A DNA stretch of 64,000 nt from Diacronema lutheri. Taxonomy: Eukaryota > Haptophyta > Pavlovophyceae > Pavlovales > Pavlovaceae. Position 1 is the first letter of the stretch, and every line of letters begins with the position of its first letter. This document shows, in pieces, positions 30,701-42,000 of the stretch. The position numbers and the translations under genes were made by a program. The notes beneath the pieces are model-generated. The model saw nothing but the letters and a program-made list of their open reading frames with translations, made no database searches and was not told the origin of the DNA. The stretch covers positions 744,001 to 808,000 of the forward strand of contig JAGTXO010000002.1 in assembly GCA_019448385.1 (NCBI GenBank), read 5' to 3'.

Positions 30701-31415
30701 TCGGCCGCCACCTCGCCGTGCGCCTGCGCGACGGCGATGGCAAGGCGCAGCTCGGCGACGGTCTGGAGGCCGCCGGCCTTCTCGAGCATCATCGTCGCGA
30801 GCTGCACCAGCTTGGGCGCGAGCGCGCTCGTCGCCGAGCCACCCGGCCGCGCCTGGAGGAGGAGCGACGTGACGCCCCAGAGCGAAAATTGGCGCTGCCG
30901 CGCGGGGAACGCGCGCTGCAGCCGCATCGCGACAGTCTGCTGGCGCGGGAAGTCGAAGAGGCGCACGACGGCGTAGAAGAGCTGCGTGCCCGCCACCTCA
31001 TTCCTTGGCTCGCACTTGAACGCCTCGTCGCACACCTCGCACACGCTCGGCAGGTCGGCGGCCGCGCGGTAGAAGAGCGAGAGCGCGTGGATCAGCCCGT
31101 CGTCGATCGGCGAGCTAATCGCGCGGCGCGCGTCGAGCGCGAGGGCGCGAGCCTCAGCGGACTTGCCCGTGCGCTGCAGCGCCATCGCCTTGAGCGCCTG
31201 CGCACCGTGCGCGTCGCGCCGCGACGCGCGTGCGCGCGCGCGCGTGCGCTCCGCGTCGGCGCCGGCGCGCGCCGAGCGCGATGCGCGCGCCGCGCGCGCA
31301 CCTCGATAATCGGCCCGTCCCCCTTCTTCAGCGCCGCATCGCACAGCTTGAGCGCCTGCTTGTAGTTTCCCACGTCGAGCGCATCGTACACGCCCTGCAG
31401 CCTCCGCTCCGACAT
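27711..31415 (-). CDS. NAA25: NatB N-acetyltransferase auxiliary subunit (NAA25/Mdm20)
   Basis: Three exons, 31415-31302, 31197-29193 and 28999-27711 (introns 104 and 193 bp; phases 0 and 1), give about 1,135 residues. The N-terminus has the TPR start of Mdm20 (RRLQGVYDALDVGNYKQALK, LKAMALQRTGKSAEARALAL). The signature block follows: VCEVCDEAFKCEPRNEVAG, QLFYAVVRLFDFPRQQTVAM, FPARQRQFSLWGVTSLLLQ. Later helices include LPYQHGNYTQALDFHSFRAR, then a variable C-terminal third. With NAA20 it acetylates nascent chains starting Met-Asp/Glu/Asn/Gln on the ribosome. Exon 3 contains an in-frame 12-bp repeat. The start is 141 bp from the divergent mannonate dehydratase gene. The junction of exons 2 and 3 lies in weakly conserved sequence. 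Confidence 0.85.
28694..28743. repeat. 12-bp tandem repeat (GGACCGCTATCC), about 4 copies
   Basis: In NAA25 exon 3, coding Ser-Gly-Pro-Asp repeats in a disordered loop. Copies are nearly identical, implying recent expansion. Confidence 0.85.
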
Positions 31416-31556
31416 GCCGCGGCGCGCGCGCGCCACGTGCGTGCACGCGGTCCGCGCGCGGTGTAACTTTCTTGGCGTGACGCGTTCACGCACACTTTGC
31501 GTGACGCCGATCACCCACGGCGCCCTCCGCCTCCGCGCGGTCACCTAAGCTTCGAG
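31416..31556. promoter_or_regulatory. Bidirectional spacer, NAA25 / mannonate dehydratase
   Basis: 141 bp between divergent start codons; GC-rich with no TATA-like element recognised. Confidence 0.5.
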
Positions 31557-32798
31557 ATGGAGCTGCGGCTTGAGCAGGCGTGGCGCTGGTTCGGGCCCGC
31601 TGACCCGGTGAGCCTGACGCACATCAAGCAGGCGGGCGCGATGGCCATCGTGACCGCGTGCCACGACATCGCGCCCGGCGAGGTGTGGCCCGTCGACGCC
31701 ATCCGCCGGCGGCAGGCGGAGGTCGAGGCCGCGGGGCTCCGCTGGTCGGTCGTCGAGAGCGTGCCCGTGCACGAGAGCATCAAGCTGGGCCTATCCGAGC
31801 GCGACGTACACATCGCGGCGTACCAGGCGACCATCCGCAACCTCGGCGCCTGCGGCCTGCGCCACCTCTGCTGGAACTTTATGCCCGTCCTCGACTGGAC
31901 GCGCACAGACCTCGAGCGCGAGTGGCCCGACGGCTCGCGCGCGCTCGCATTCGACATTGACGAGTTCGCAGCGTTCGAGCTGCACATCCTCAAACGCGAG
32001 GGCGCAGAGGCCGACTACCCCGAGCCCGTCCGCCGCCGCGCCGCCGCGCGCTTCGACGCGATGAGCGCCGAGCAGCGGCGCGTGCTCGAGTCGAACGTGA
32101 TCGCCGGCCTGCCCGGCAGGATGGTCGGCGCCTACACGCTCGACAACTTCAAGGCGGCGCTCGAGGCGTACCGCGGTGTGGGCGCGGAGCAACTGCGCGC
32201 CAACCTCTGCCACTTTCTCCGCGCCGTCGTGCCCGTCGCCGAGGAAGCAGGCGTGCTGATGGCGATCCACCCGGACGACCCGCCCCGACCGCTCCTCGGC
32301 CTGCCGCGCGTCGTCTCGACGCGCGACGACGTTTCGCAGCTGCTTGGCGCGGTGGATTCGGTGCACAACGGGCTGACGTTCTGCGTGGGCAGTTATGGCT
32401 CCACTCACGCCAACGATGTCGAGGCGATGGCCACTGAGTTTGCGCACCGCGTGCACTTCCTTCATTTGCGCAACGTGAGCAAGGAGGGTCCGGACGGCTC
32501 CTTTGTCGAGGCGGACCACCTGACGGGCGACGTGGACATGCACGCGATCCTGCGCACGTTCATCCTCGAGCGCGAGCGCCGCGTCAAAGATGGCTGGGTT
32601 GATTGCTCCATCCCCTTCCGCCCCGACCACGGCCACCGTATGCTCGACGACCTGGACGGCACCAAGCGCACCAACCCGGGGTACAGCGCGATCGGCCGGC
32701 TGCGCGGCCTCGCCGAGCTGCGCGGGCTGCAGGAGGGCATCGTGCGCTCCATCGAAGGCGAGCGCGGCCTTGCAGCCAAGCGGCCGCGCCGCGACTAA
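31557..32798 (+). CDS. Mannonate dehydratase (UxuA family)
   Basis: A single exon of 413 residues. It reads end to end as UxuA, a Mn/Fe-dependent TIM-barrel enzyme turning D-mannonate into 2-keto-3-deoxygluconate in hexuronate breakdown (EC 4.2.1.8). Landmarks: WRWFGPADPVSLTHIKQAGA, WSVVESVPVHESIKLG, LCWNFMPVLDWTRTDL, the metal-site block MAIHPDDPPRPLLGLPRVVS, NGLTFCVGSYGS, VHFLHLRNV and IPFRPDHGHRMLDDL. The family is mainly bacterial, so horizontal acquisition is plausible; base composition nevertheless matches the neighbours. No intron and no organelle leader, so cytosolic. It would allow use of glucuronate or alginate-type sugars. Its stop lies only 20 bp from the XAP5 stop. Confidence 0.92.
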   Translation: MELRLEQAWRWFGPADPVSLTHIKQAGAMAIVTACHDIAPGEVWPVDAIRRRQAEVEAAGLRWSVVESVPVHESIKLGLSERDVHIAAYQATIRNLGACGLRHLCWNFMPVLDWTRTDLEREWPDGSRALAFDIDEFAAFELHILKREGAEADYPEPVRRRAAARFDAMSAEQRRVLESNVIAGLPGRMVGAYTLDNFKAALEAYRGVGAEQLRANLCHFLRAVVPVAEEAGVLMAIHPDDPPRPLLGLPRVVSTRDDVSQLLGAVDSVHNGLTFCVGSYGSTHANDVEAMATEFAHRVHFLHLRNVSKEGPDGSFVEADHLTGDVDMHAILRTFILERERRVKDGWVDCSIPFRPDHGHRMLDDLDGTKRTNPGYSAIGRLRGLAELRGLQEGIVRSIEGERGLAAKRPRRD

Positions 32799-32818
32799 GT
32801 GGTTTTGCAGTGACGCTG

Positions 32819-33838
32819 TCATCCGAGGAGGGCTGTCTGCACGCCGAGGCCAAACGTCTCGCCACCGTGGATCGAGTACGATTCGAACTTCTTGGCCGGA
32901 TCGTAGACCTCCCAGCGCGACGCGGGGAACTTCTCCTTGTTGTGCTCGTACCAGCGCTTCTCCACAACCTTGCCCGCGTGCGTCTCGTCCTTCTCGACCT
33001 GCGCGTTGCCCATCAGCCGCACGTCGTCGTGCACGTCGAACTGGAAGAGCGGGCCCGACTTCCCGCGCGCCTTGTTGATAATCAGGTCGTAAAAGGTGAG
33101 GTTCTGCGGCAAGATGATGTCCTCCTTGATGAACATGAGCGTGTCGACCGACGCGTTGCGCAGCTGCTTCACCTGCGCGCGGCACTTGTTCAAGAAGCCG
33201 CTGATCGTTGTGCCCTTCGAGACGCGCGTCGTGAAGCGATGGCCAGCACCGTCCCAGTATGAGTAGGTTACGTCGATCTCCTCCGCCTTGATCTTGGCCT
33301 GCTCGGCCTCCCACTGCTCCTGCAGCTCCTTGCGCCGCTGCTGCTCGGCGGCCTCGCGCTCGCGGTCCGGAAGGAAGCCGGTGTCGACTGACGGGTTCTT
33401 CTTCACGCGCTGCAGCTTAACGGCCAGCTCGTCCTCCTCGCCCGCCTCGCCGCCGTCCTCGTCCATCTCGAAGGAGAGCGCCGCGCCGGACGGCTTCTTC
33501 TTCTTCTTGCTCTTCTTTTTGCCGCCGCCCGCGCCGCCGTCGGCATGCGAATCGTCCGCCTCAGCCTCCTTAGCACGCTCTCGCTCGAGCTGCTCGCGCT
33601 CGCGCGCGTAGTCCTCCCGCCGCTTTAGGCCAATCGTGCGCGCGGCGAGATCGTCCTCGATGCCGCGCTCGTGCTTTGCAAACTGGTCGTCGATCGCTTT
33701 CACGCCGGCGCGCTCCGTGATCTCGCGCGCGTTGGCGCGCTGCTGGTCGAAGAGCGACTTGAGGTGCTCGGCGTCGCGCTTCGCTGAGGCGGCCGCGCGC
33801 TCGTGCGCCTCCTTGGCCGCCTGCTTGCCGCCGTTCAT
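32819..33838 (-). CDS. XAP5/FAM50-family nuclear protein
   Basis: A single exon of 339 residues. The N-terminal half is charged coiled coil ([40 protein letters not shown]) with a poly-Lys nuclear signal ([15 protein letters not shown]). The C-terminal half is the conserved XAP5 domain: [82 protein letters not shown]50A/XCT proteins are nuclear and linked to pre-mRNA splicing and, in plants and algae, to clock and ciliary gene control. The start was set at ATG 33838, where homology begins. Only 50 bp separate it from the divergent next gene. Confidence 0.92.
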   Translation of the reverse strand: MNGGKQAAKEAHERAAASAKRDAEHLKSLFDQQRANAREITERAGVKAIDDQFAKHERGIEDDLAARTIGLKRREDYAREREQLERERAKEAEADDSHADGGAGGGKKKSKKKKKPSGAALSFEMDEDGGEAGEEDELAVKLQRVKKNPSVDTGFLPDREREAAEQQRRKELQEQWEAEQAKIKAEEIDVTYSYWDGAGHRFTTRVSKGTTISGFLNKCRAQVKQLRNASVDTLMFIKEDIILPQNLTFYDLIINKARGKSGPLFQFDVHDDVRLMGNAQVEKDETHAGKVVEKRWYEHNKEKFPASRWEVYDPAKKFESYSIHGGETFGLGVQTALLG

Positions 33839-33888
33839 TTGCACGCCTCCCGCCCGTGCCGTGCCGCTTCCGCGCCGCGCCCGACACG
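33839..33888. promoter_or_regulatory. Bidirectional promoter, XAP5 / SH3-like protein
   Basis: 50 bp between divergent start codons, the shortest non-overlapping spacer in the window; pure GC-rich sequence. Confidence 0.5.
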
Positions 33889-34338
33889 ATGGCGGAGGCG
33901 CAGTCGCCGGCACACACGCGCGGTGCTCCACCCTGGCAGCTCCCGTTGCGCGTGCGGGTGCAGAACGTGGTGCAGCGCCCCGAGATGAACGGGCAGCTTG
34001 GGCTGGCGCTCGCGTGGGACGCGGGCACCGGGCGCTACGCGGTGCGCCTGGACTCGTGCGCGCGCGTGACGCTCCTTCCGGATCGCCTCGAGCCGCTGCC
34101 CGGGCAGGAGGAGGTGTACAAGGGAGTGCTCTCGAAGAACGGGCTCAGCTTTTGCGAGAAGCACCGCGTCGAGACGTGTGACGAGTGCATGCTCGACTTT
34201 GCCGTGCCCAATCGCATGGTTGCGCGCGGGCACGACGCGCTCAACCCGCTTTCACAGCACGCCTACCAGCAGGCGGAGCGGCTCGTCGCGCAAGAGAGAA
34301 GCGCTGGCACGCCGCCGCTTCGGGCCCAAACGGGATAG
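33889..34338 (+). CDS. Small SH3-like / Cys-His protein, unknown
   Basis: A single exon of 149 residues. Residues ~25-75 form an SH3/KOW-like barrel motif ([38 protein letters not shown]), common in algal proteins that measure or bind partners. A short metal-like cluster follows ([17 protein letters not shown], pattern C-x2-H-x4-C-x2-C). I recognise no named family. It is bounded by the divergent XAP5 gene and the convergent UFD2 gene (87-bp gap). Confidence 0.65.
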   Translation: MAEAQSPAHTRGAPPWQLPLRVRVQNVVQRPEMNGQLGLALAWDAGTGRYAVRLDSCARVTLLPDRLEPLPGQEEVYKGVLSKNGLSFCEKHRVETCDECMLDFAVPNRMVARGHDALNPLSQHAYQQAERLVAQERSAGTPPLRAQTG

Positions 34339-34425
34339 AGATGCGTGCCGCACGCAAGCGCGCAGGTTTGGGCGCCCGACGCGACTGCGTTCGACATGAC
34401 GCGACACACAAAACATGTCTAGTCA

Positions 34426-37400
34426 TTACGCCGGGGCGGGCGCCTCGGCCGGGCTAGGAGCAGCCAGCTCGGCACGCCACTCGTCGATGCGCGCGCGCAG
34501 CTCGACGTCGGGCTCGAGCTGCTGCGCGTGCAGCGGCGCGCGCGTGAATGGGTCGGTCGCGCTGTCGAGCAGGTGGCGCAGGATGGCCGCACGCTCGACC
34601 GCCATCTTGGACGACGGCAGGCGCACCTGCGATCGAGCCCGGAGCGGCGCGACGCGGGGCGGCACGCGTGAGATGCGCCAGCGCGCGTGCGCGCGGCCCA
34701 CGCCGGACGAGCGCGGACCGGCTCTTGCATGAGCACCGCGGTGATCGGGCAGACAAACTCGTCGGGCAGCTCGCGCAGCTCGGCACGGCCCTGCCGCGCG
34801 CGCAGTTGCTCGAGCCGTCCGACGAGCGCCCGGAGCAGGCGGGCCTCCGCGGATGGCAGCAAATACTTGCGCTCGCTCTCTGCAACTGCCTTGTGCACGA
34901 GTGAAGGATCGAGCTCGGCGCCCGCAAAGCCGTCGAGGCCGCCACCCACCGCGCCGTAGAGGTGGGCGCACGCGCAGAGGAGGTCAGCGAGCAGCTCGGC
35001 GGGGCGCAGCCGCAACGTGCCGAGAAGCTGCTCGGCGCGCCCGTGCGCAGCGCGCGCACCGCGCAGAGCGCCGACGCGCGAGCCCGAGAGCAGGCGGATC
35101 GCAAAGCTGAGCATGGCGGGCACGCGTGCGCGCAGCTCGGGCGCGCGGCCAAATTCGGCCGCGCGCAGCGCCGCGACGGCGCGCAGCGAGCGCGCGGCGC
35201 CGTGCGCAAGCTGCGCGTCGCGGCGCACATGCGCGGCCAGGTTTGACGCCGCAGCCTCGCGCTCGGCGCGCTCAGGCGCGCCGAGTTGCGCCCAGGCGAG
35301 CGCGTCGGCGACGGCGGCGTCGTGCGCGGCGAGCTGCGGCAGCTTCTCGGCAACGGACGCGAGCTCGAGCAGCAGGTCGGTCAGCAGCCTGTGCGCGAAC
35401 CGCACAAACCGGCCGGCGTCAAGATGGCACACCGAGCGCGCGTACGGGCCAAGCGCCGCGCCGGCGGCCTCTGGCGCACGTGCGCGGTCGGCGGGTGGCG
35501 GCGGCACGCCGGCGGCCGCTGCGTCCGCGTCCGAGATGCTGAGCGCGTGCACGAGCAGCGTGTGCGCCATGTGCCGCGCCGCAGCCGCAGGCGCGTGCAC
35601 GTATTCATCGATCGCGCCTGTCGCCTCAACTTGGCAATACAGCTCGCACACGGCCGGTACGAGCAGTGTGTGGAGCGAGGCGCCGCGCTCGAACACGCGC
35701 GGCGCGTGCGGCAGCCCGGCGAGATGCGGGTTGCCCTCGACGGGCGCAAGGTGCCACAACATCTCGAGCAGCGCGCACCGCGCGTGCGGCGACGTGCATA
35801 GCTCAGAGCGGCCGAGCAGACGGGCGGCGGCTGCAGCGACCACGTCGATCGAGCGCGCGCACGGCTGCCCGGGAAGGAGGCTTTCTGGCGAGTGCTTGGC
35901 GACGAGCGTGAGCCATTCGACCATGTCCTCGACGAGGAAGAGCGGCGCATGGCAGAGCTCGGTCGCGCTAACGTCCGCGCGCGCCTCGGCGCGGGCGTCT
36001 GTGTCGTGCGCCGCGTCGTACGCCGCGATCGCGCGGTCGAGCCAGAGCGCGGCCGCCGCGTAGAACGAGGCGCACAGCGCGAGCACGTCGGGGTCGAGCA
36101 GGTGCACGTCCACGCACAGCTTGGCGCGCAGCAAGTAGTCGACGAGATTCTCGGCGCTTCGCAGCTGACCAGCGCCGCCCGCGTCGCCGCCCAACACATT
36201 GGCCGCCGCCCACGGCGATTCGCGCGCGATCGCCGGGTCGGCGCGCAGCTCGCGGAGCCGTCTGTGCGCGCGCGCAAGGTCGACGACGAGGCTGGCGTAG
36301 TGCCGCCACGCCGGCAGCAGCCCGACGTGCACGCTGCGCGCACACAGCCAAAAGAGCGAGCTGACAAACGGGGGCGAGCGGACACTGGCGCGCTCGCTTG
36401 CGCCACCCTCGGCGCCGTGCGCGTCGTGGGCGGGCGCAGCGGCGGGCGCGGCGGCGGACGCAGCGGCGGACGCAGCGGCGGACGCAGCGGCGGACGCCGC
36501 GGCGGACGCGTGCTCGACCGGTGCGCGGCTCCCGCGCTCATCGTCCGCACGCACGAGCCTCGGCTCATCGTCGAGCGGCATGTACGGGTTGCCACCGGGC
36601 GCGCAGAAAGATGCAGTGACGACACTGAGCTTGTCGCTGTCCGGCGCACCGGCCGCGCCGCCCGTCGAGACGGGCGCGAAGAGATGCAAGAGGAGCGCGG
36701 TCAGGTTGAGCATCAACGCGTCCGAGCACACGCCGCGCGGGTCGTACTGCAGCTTGGCGCGATCGGCGCTCGCGCGCAGCACACCGCCGATGAACGTCAT
36801 GATCGCCTCGCGCCCGCCGTCCGCGCGCAGCAGCGCCTTGATCGTTGCGCTGAGCTGCGAGTTGAGAACGACGCATTGCGCGCGCAGCGCGCGCACGGCA
36901 TCGGCTGCGGCCGACGGCGACATGCGATATACGTCCGGAAAGGCCACGTGGCCGATGGCGGCGCATGCGCTCGGCAGCGCGCTCGGCCGTAAGAACGGGC
37001 CGAGAATGCTCGCGCGCTCGAGCAGCGCCGCGCTTGGCGGCGCGTGCATGCCGCGCCCTCCAAGCCAACTCGGATGACGCACGACCTGCGCGCAGAGCGC
37101 CGGATGCGAGCACAGCGCGCTCAGCGCTCCAAAGAGGCGCCGTGTGCCCGCCCCGTCGCTCAAGTCGGCCTCCGCCGCGCGCGCGGAGAGATGGTTCAGA
37201 CATGGCTCGACGAGCGCGCACAGCCGCGGCGCTGGCAGGCGCTCCGCCGCGAGCGCGAGCAGGCCGGCGGGCATGGCCGCCGGCACGCGCGCGTCGAGCG
37301 CAGCGAGGAGCGGGTGGGCCGCCGCCGCGTCGCCGCTCTCCGCCTGCGCCGCAAGCGCTTCCGCCCAGTGCACGGCGAGCGCGGCCCGCGTGCGCGCGAG

Positions 37401-38246
37401 CGCGTTCGCCGTCATCTCGCTCGCCGCGGCGGAGCTGCGCGCGAGCGGGTGCGCGCCCAGCCGCGCAAACGCGCTCGCCGCGAATCGGGCCACGTCCGCC
37501 CAGCTCTGCGCGCTGCCGCGCGGCGGCGCGTCGCGCGCAAAGAGCGCGCGCACGCACGCGTCGATCACAGGCTCCGGCTGAGCAAGCGAGAGGACGGGCG
37601 TCGGTGACTGCTCGTCGCCGCGCAGTGACTCGCTCGCCCTCTCGCCGCTGCCGTCCAGCTCGAGGGCAGCCTCGTTGAACCATGCGCCACCGCGCGAAGC
37701 CGGCGGCGCGCAGTCGCCGGCGCGCAGTATCTGCAAGACCTCGTACGCGGCTGCGGCAAGCGCGTCCGACTCAGATACCGGAGTCGATGCGGGCACCGGC
37801 GCGCCCGCGCCGACGGTCAGAACGTCAGCCTCTGGGCTCGTCACGCTCTGCGTCGCGCTCGCCGGCTGCGTCTGGACGATGGCCGTGCCCGACGCCGCAG
37901 AGGCCGCCGCCGCGCGGCTCAGCGGAGCGCACCCTTGGGCAGCAGCAGCGGCAGATCGCAGGCTTCGTGACACAGCGGGCTTTCCGCTCGGCGGTGTTCG
38001 CGTCCCGTCTGCCAACGCCGACACGCGCGTGGCGTCTGCGCGCGCGCTGCACTCTGCGCCAAACCGCCGCAGCCGCAGTTCGCGTAGCTCGCGCGCGCTC
38101 GCCGCGCCAGGCGGCCCTGCATGAGCGAGCTCCGTATCAGCGCGCGCCCGTGCCGCTGGGCGCAGCAGCCAGAGCAGCAGCAGGACGAGTGTCGCACCGA
38201 CGAGCGTGAAGCCGATCGAACTCGTGGATGCATCGTCAATCGCCAT
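34426..38246 (-). CDS. UFD2-type E4 ubiquitin ligase with N-terminal TM
   Basis: Two exons, 38246-34719 and 34626-34426, with a 92-bp intron inside the U-box, give about 1,242 residues. The C-terminal U-box reads DEFVCPITAVLMQEP + VRLPSSKMAVERAAILRHLL + DPFTRAPLHAQQLEPDVELR, as in UBE4/Ufd2. The preceding ~700 residues are the helical UFD2 core (RSAENLVDYLLRAKLCVDVH, LFLVEDMVEWLTLVAKHSPE). The family lengthens ubiquitin chains on Cdc48/p97 clients. The N-terminus is unusual: MAIDDASTSSIGFTLVGATL continues into a Leu-rich TM helix (residues ~11-29), suggesting an ER or plastid-envelope membrane anchor. An Ala-Ser repeat lies mid-protein. The start is 93 bp from divergent NOP16. Confidence 0.88.
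36430..36511. repeat. 12-bp GCGGCGGACGCA tandem repeat
   Basis: In the UFD2 exon, coding Ala-Ala-Ser-Ala repeats in a loop between conserved helices. Confidence 0.8.
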
Positions 38247-38339
38247 CGTCCACCTTCGCCCAGTTTCCTCTCCCTTTCCGGCTCTCCGCCCCACGAGGAC
38301 TGCCGCGTGGCGGCCGGCCGGGTCTGCCGCACGCGCGCG
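38247..38339. promoter_or_regulatory. Bidirectional promoter, UFD2 / NOP16
   Basis: 93 bp between divergent starts. It contains a CT-rich stretch (TTTCCTCTCCCTTTCCGG, near 38260-38280) on the plus strand. Confidence 0.5.
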
Positions 38340-38783
38340 ATGCCAAGCAAGAACGCGCGCCGTGCAGGCAAGGTTAGCGTCAAGGCGAAGCCCAAAACGC
38401 CCTACCACGCGCCCGCGCTGAAGGGCATTGAGAAGCTCGGCTGGGACAAGAAGTCGACGCCCGCGCAAAACTACAAGCGGCTCGGTCTCGTCGTCGACCC
38501 AAACAAGGAGGAGCTGCGGCCTGACCCGGTGGGCGTGCCTCGTCCTGTTGCGCCCATCGAAGCACTCGTTCCCGAGGCGCGGCCGCACAAGTTTTCTCCG
38601 CTCGCGTTCTCCGTCATGAACGAGATCCGGCCCTTGATACGAAAGTACGGCGACGACTGCGCCAAGATGGCGCGCGACCACAAACTCAACCAATGGCAGC
38701 GCACGCAGGAGCAGCTGATCAAACTGGTGGCGCACTTCCATGAAACGGAGGCGCACGCTGCTGCCAAGGTTGCATCCGAGTGA
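38340..38783 (+). CDS. NOP16: Nucleolar protein 16
   Basis: A single exon of 147 residues. The N-terminus is basic (MPSKNARRAGKVSVKAKPKT). The NOP16 pattern follows: LGWDKKSTPAQNYKRLGLVV, DPNKEEL, then the C-terminal helical block VMNEIRPLIRKYGDDCAKMA and DHKLNQWQRTQEQLIKLVAHF. NOP16 is a nucleolar factor of early 60S ribosome assembly. It is shorter than the yeast and animal proteins (about 180-230 residues), lacking part of the middle. It shares a short divergent spacer with the UFD2 gene. Confidence 0.85.
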   Translation: MPSKNARRAGKVSVKAKPKTPYHAPALKGIEKLGWDKKSTPAQNYKRLGLVVDPNKEELRPDPVGVPRPVAPIEALVPEARPHKFSPLAFSVMNEIRPLIRKYGDDCAKMARDHKLNQWQRTQEQLIKLVAHFHETEAHAAAKVASE

Positions 38784-39080
38784 GCCGGGGCGCGGTGCAG
38801 GCCAGGCTACGCGCGCGTCGCGGCGGTTGATCAACGCGCATCAGGCAATCGACTGTTCCACGGCCGCGACAAGTGAGCAGATCGGCACTTTGGGGCCGAC
38901 TGCTCCGACCCGACTCGTGCCAAGGTGCCTCGCTCCGCGACGGCTGGAACCCGCGAAAAAGTCACCAAAGCTCAAAAGAGGTCAAAGCTGGCCAAGCCAC
39001 CATCGTGCGAACGTTTCTTCGTGTGTGGCGCCGGAGGTCCGCGCGGTGAAGGCTCGGCTCGTCCAGAGCTGTCCGGCCGG
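38784..39080. other. Intergenic spacer before the filamin/kelch gene
   Basis: 297 bp between two plus-strand genes. It must hold the NOP16 3' UTR and the promoter of the next gene. No ORF, repeat or hairpin stands out. Confidence 0.5.
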
Positions 39081-42000
39081 ATGGTCGCGCCCATCGTGGC
39101 CACAAGCGGTGCGTGCCGCGTGAGCCGTGGACTGCGCGCTCGTGCAGGCTCGGTGCGTCCGGCACCCCGCCTCGACCGGCGGGAACGCTCACAGCACGTG
39201 GGCGCGGGGCACTGCGCGCCATGCGTGCGCGCAGGGCGGCACTCAGTCGCGATGGGCAAAGGCCTGCAGGGCGGCACCGTTGGCCAGGTGTGCATGTTCC
39301 AGGTGCAGTGCAAGGACGCGTCTGGCGAAAACCGCACGCGCGGCGGCGACGTCGTCATCGCAAAGCTCATGCCGCCGCCGTCCAAGGGGCACATGATCGA
39401 CTGCCACGTGATCGACAACTCGGACGGGAGCTACACGTGCACCTACTTGCCGGTCAAGGCGCTTCGCGACGTCGACATTATGGTGTCCGTCAACGGGACG
39501 CGCCTCGCGGACACGCCGTTCAAGGCAAGCTTTGACGCTGGTGCGCGGCCGCGCCTCACCGCGCCCGACCGATAGTCGCGCGCGCGCGCGCGCCGATGCG
39601 AGTGCAATGGGCCGTGTTGGCCTTGCGCGCGTTCATCAGCGCGCGCTCTTTCTCGCTCTGCATGCGCGCGCAGGCAAGACCGAGCCGAGCAATTGCCGCG
39701 CCTTTGGCCCCAACCTGCACCACGGAGTCGCGGGCAAGCCGCTCATATTCCACGTGCTCGCGCGAGACGCGTACGCCAACCAGAGGCTCGCGGGCGGCGA
39801 TGCGTTCAAGGTGCGCGTGCAGGCGCTCTCGGCATTCAATGCGGAGTTTGCCCAGCACATCAAGAAGGTGAGGCCCACACCGCAGCCAAAGGGCCGACCA
39901 CCAGCGTGCGGTCGCGCGGTCGAGCAGCAGCGCGCGGCGGTGCCGCCGCCTGCCGCGAGTGCCTGCGCAGCCCACGCCGCACGCTAGCACAGCCGTCTTC
40001 TGGCGAGCAGCATCCGCCCGCGCGCGCCCATCGCACGTTCAGCGACTCGAGCCGTCTCTCGTTTTCTCTCATCCACGCACGCGCGCGCTGCCTGCCCGCG
40101 CAGTGGAGCACAGAGGCGGCGCTGACGGACATGGGCGACGGCACGTACGCCGTCTCGTGGAGCACGTGCTTTGCCGGCTGGTACACGGTCTCCATCTCGC
40201 TCGACCGCGTGCCGATCTGCAAATCGTCCTTCAAAGTGTGCGTCCTCGCCGCGGTCGCGCGCATACCCGACGGCATCGCGCACAAGCCGTGCTACTTTGC
40301 GGACGAGACGTCCGACGAAGCGCTGCCGCCGGCGGTGAGCGCGCGTTCGTGCGCGCTCATCGACGACGTGCTGTGCGTGCGCAAGCCGCTCGTACGCAAG
40401 GAGGGCGAGCGGCTGCCGCGGCATGATCGATTACACCTTTTCCACACGGCGGCGCGACTGTGGACGGTGCACGAGGTGAAGGGGCCGACGCTGCCCGAGG
40501 TGACCGAGCTGGCGGGCGTCGATTCGACGCTGCTCTTCTTCGCGCACTCGGGCGGCGCGAGCAGCCGCATCGATTCCGTCTTCGCCACCGATCTCGACGC
40601 GCTGCGTGTGAGCGGCGAGGTGCGGCGGCACCGCGTGATCTGCTCGGGCCCGTTCCCGGCCGCGACCGACGGCGCGCAGCTCTGCACGATGCGCGACGGT
40701 CTCGGCGCCGCGACGGTCTGGTTCGTGGGCGGCAAGGATCCGAGCGGCCGGCTCGACGACGTGTACGCGTATGACACTGCGCGCGCCGCGTGGCGCTGCG
40801 TGCACTCGACAGCGGTCGGCGTGCGCGCGCCGGGCGCCGCGCCGGCTAAGCGCGAGGGCCACTCGGTCGTCGCGTTCCTCCAGTCGCTGTGGATCTTTGG
40901 CGGGCGTGACGTGAGCTGCCTCGCGGACCTGCACTGCCTCGACACCGCTGGCGCCTCGCCTGAGTGGAAGACGCCGCAGGTCAACGGCGAGCTGCCGTCT
41001 GCGCGCAAGTACCACTCGGCCGTCCTGCTCGAGCCGACGGGCTACATGCTCGTGGTCGGCGGGCTCGACGACGCGGACAACTTCCACCCGGACGTGGTGG
41101 TGCTCAATCTCTTTGGGCTGAGCTGGGCGCGCCTCGATCAGGGCCGCGTGCCGCGCCACACCGTCGCGTGCGCGTGCGTGCGCGGCGAGCTTTTCACGTT
41201 TGGAGGCTGTGACGTGCGCGGCGAGCCCTACGACACCGTGCTGACCGTCGACCTCACCACGTTCACGCAGCGCTCGTGCCTCGAGCTGCGCGCGGACACG
41301 GCGGAGTACGTGTGCATCAAGGGGCAGAGCGCTTCGCTCCTCTCGCTACGCACCGCCTTCACCCTCGAGGCGTGGGTGCTGCCGCGCTCTTTCCCGCCAT
41401 ACGCGACGATCCTCTCCAAGGCGTCGCAGAACTGGATGACCGGCTTCGGGCTCGCAAAATACGGCGCGGGCAAGGGCGACATGGAGGAGGTGAACATGGT
41501 CAACTTCTTCCTCACGCCGGGCTACTCCACCACCAAGGTGACCGCACAGATCGACCCGCACGTGTGGACGCACATTGCGGGCGTGTACGACGGCAGCTCG
41601 CTCAAGATGTTCATCAATGGGCGCGTGACCGACACATTTGCGACGGCAAAGGCGGAGAAGGAGGAGGAGATCGATGCGCTGCACGCGCCCAAAGCAGACT
41701 TGTGCATCGGCGCACACCCGAACAAAGCCGCGTGGGACGGGCTCATCGACGAGGTGCGCGTGTGGAACGTCGTGCGCTCGGAGGCCGACATCCGCGCGGG
41801 CATGGCCGAGCCGATTATCGGCCAGGCGCCCGGGCTCGTCGGGCAGTGGACCTTCAACGAGGGCGCGGGCGAGCTGGTGGTGGATACGTCCGGCATGCGC
41901 AACCACGGCACGATCGAGGGCACGATCACGCGCACGCTCTCGACGCGCACCGACAAGCACGGGAAGCCGCTTACGGCGGCCGAGCAGCGCGTCGATGACG

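Noticed and set aside
29530-31365. Plus-strand frame of about 600 codons opposite NAA25
   Set aside because: Arg/Ala-rich and without domains, while the minus strand matches NAA25 across the same bases.
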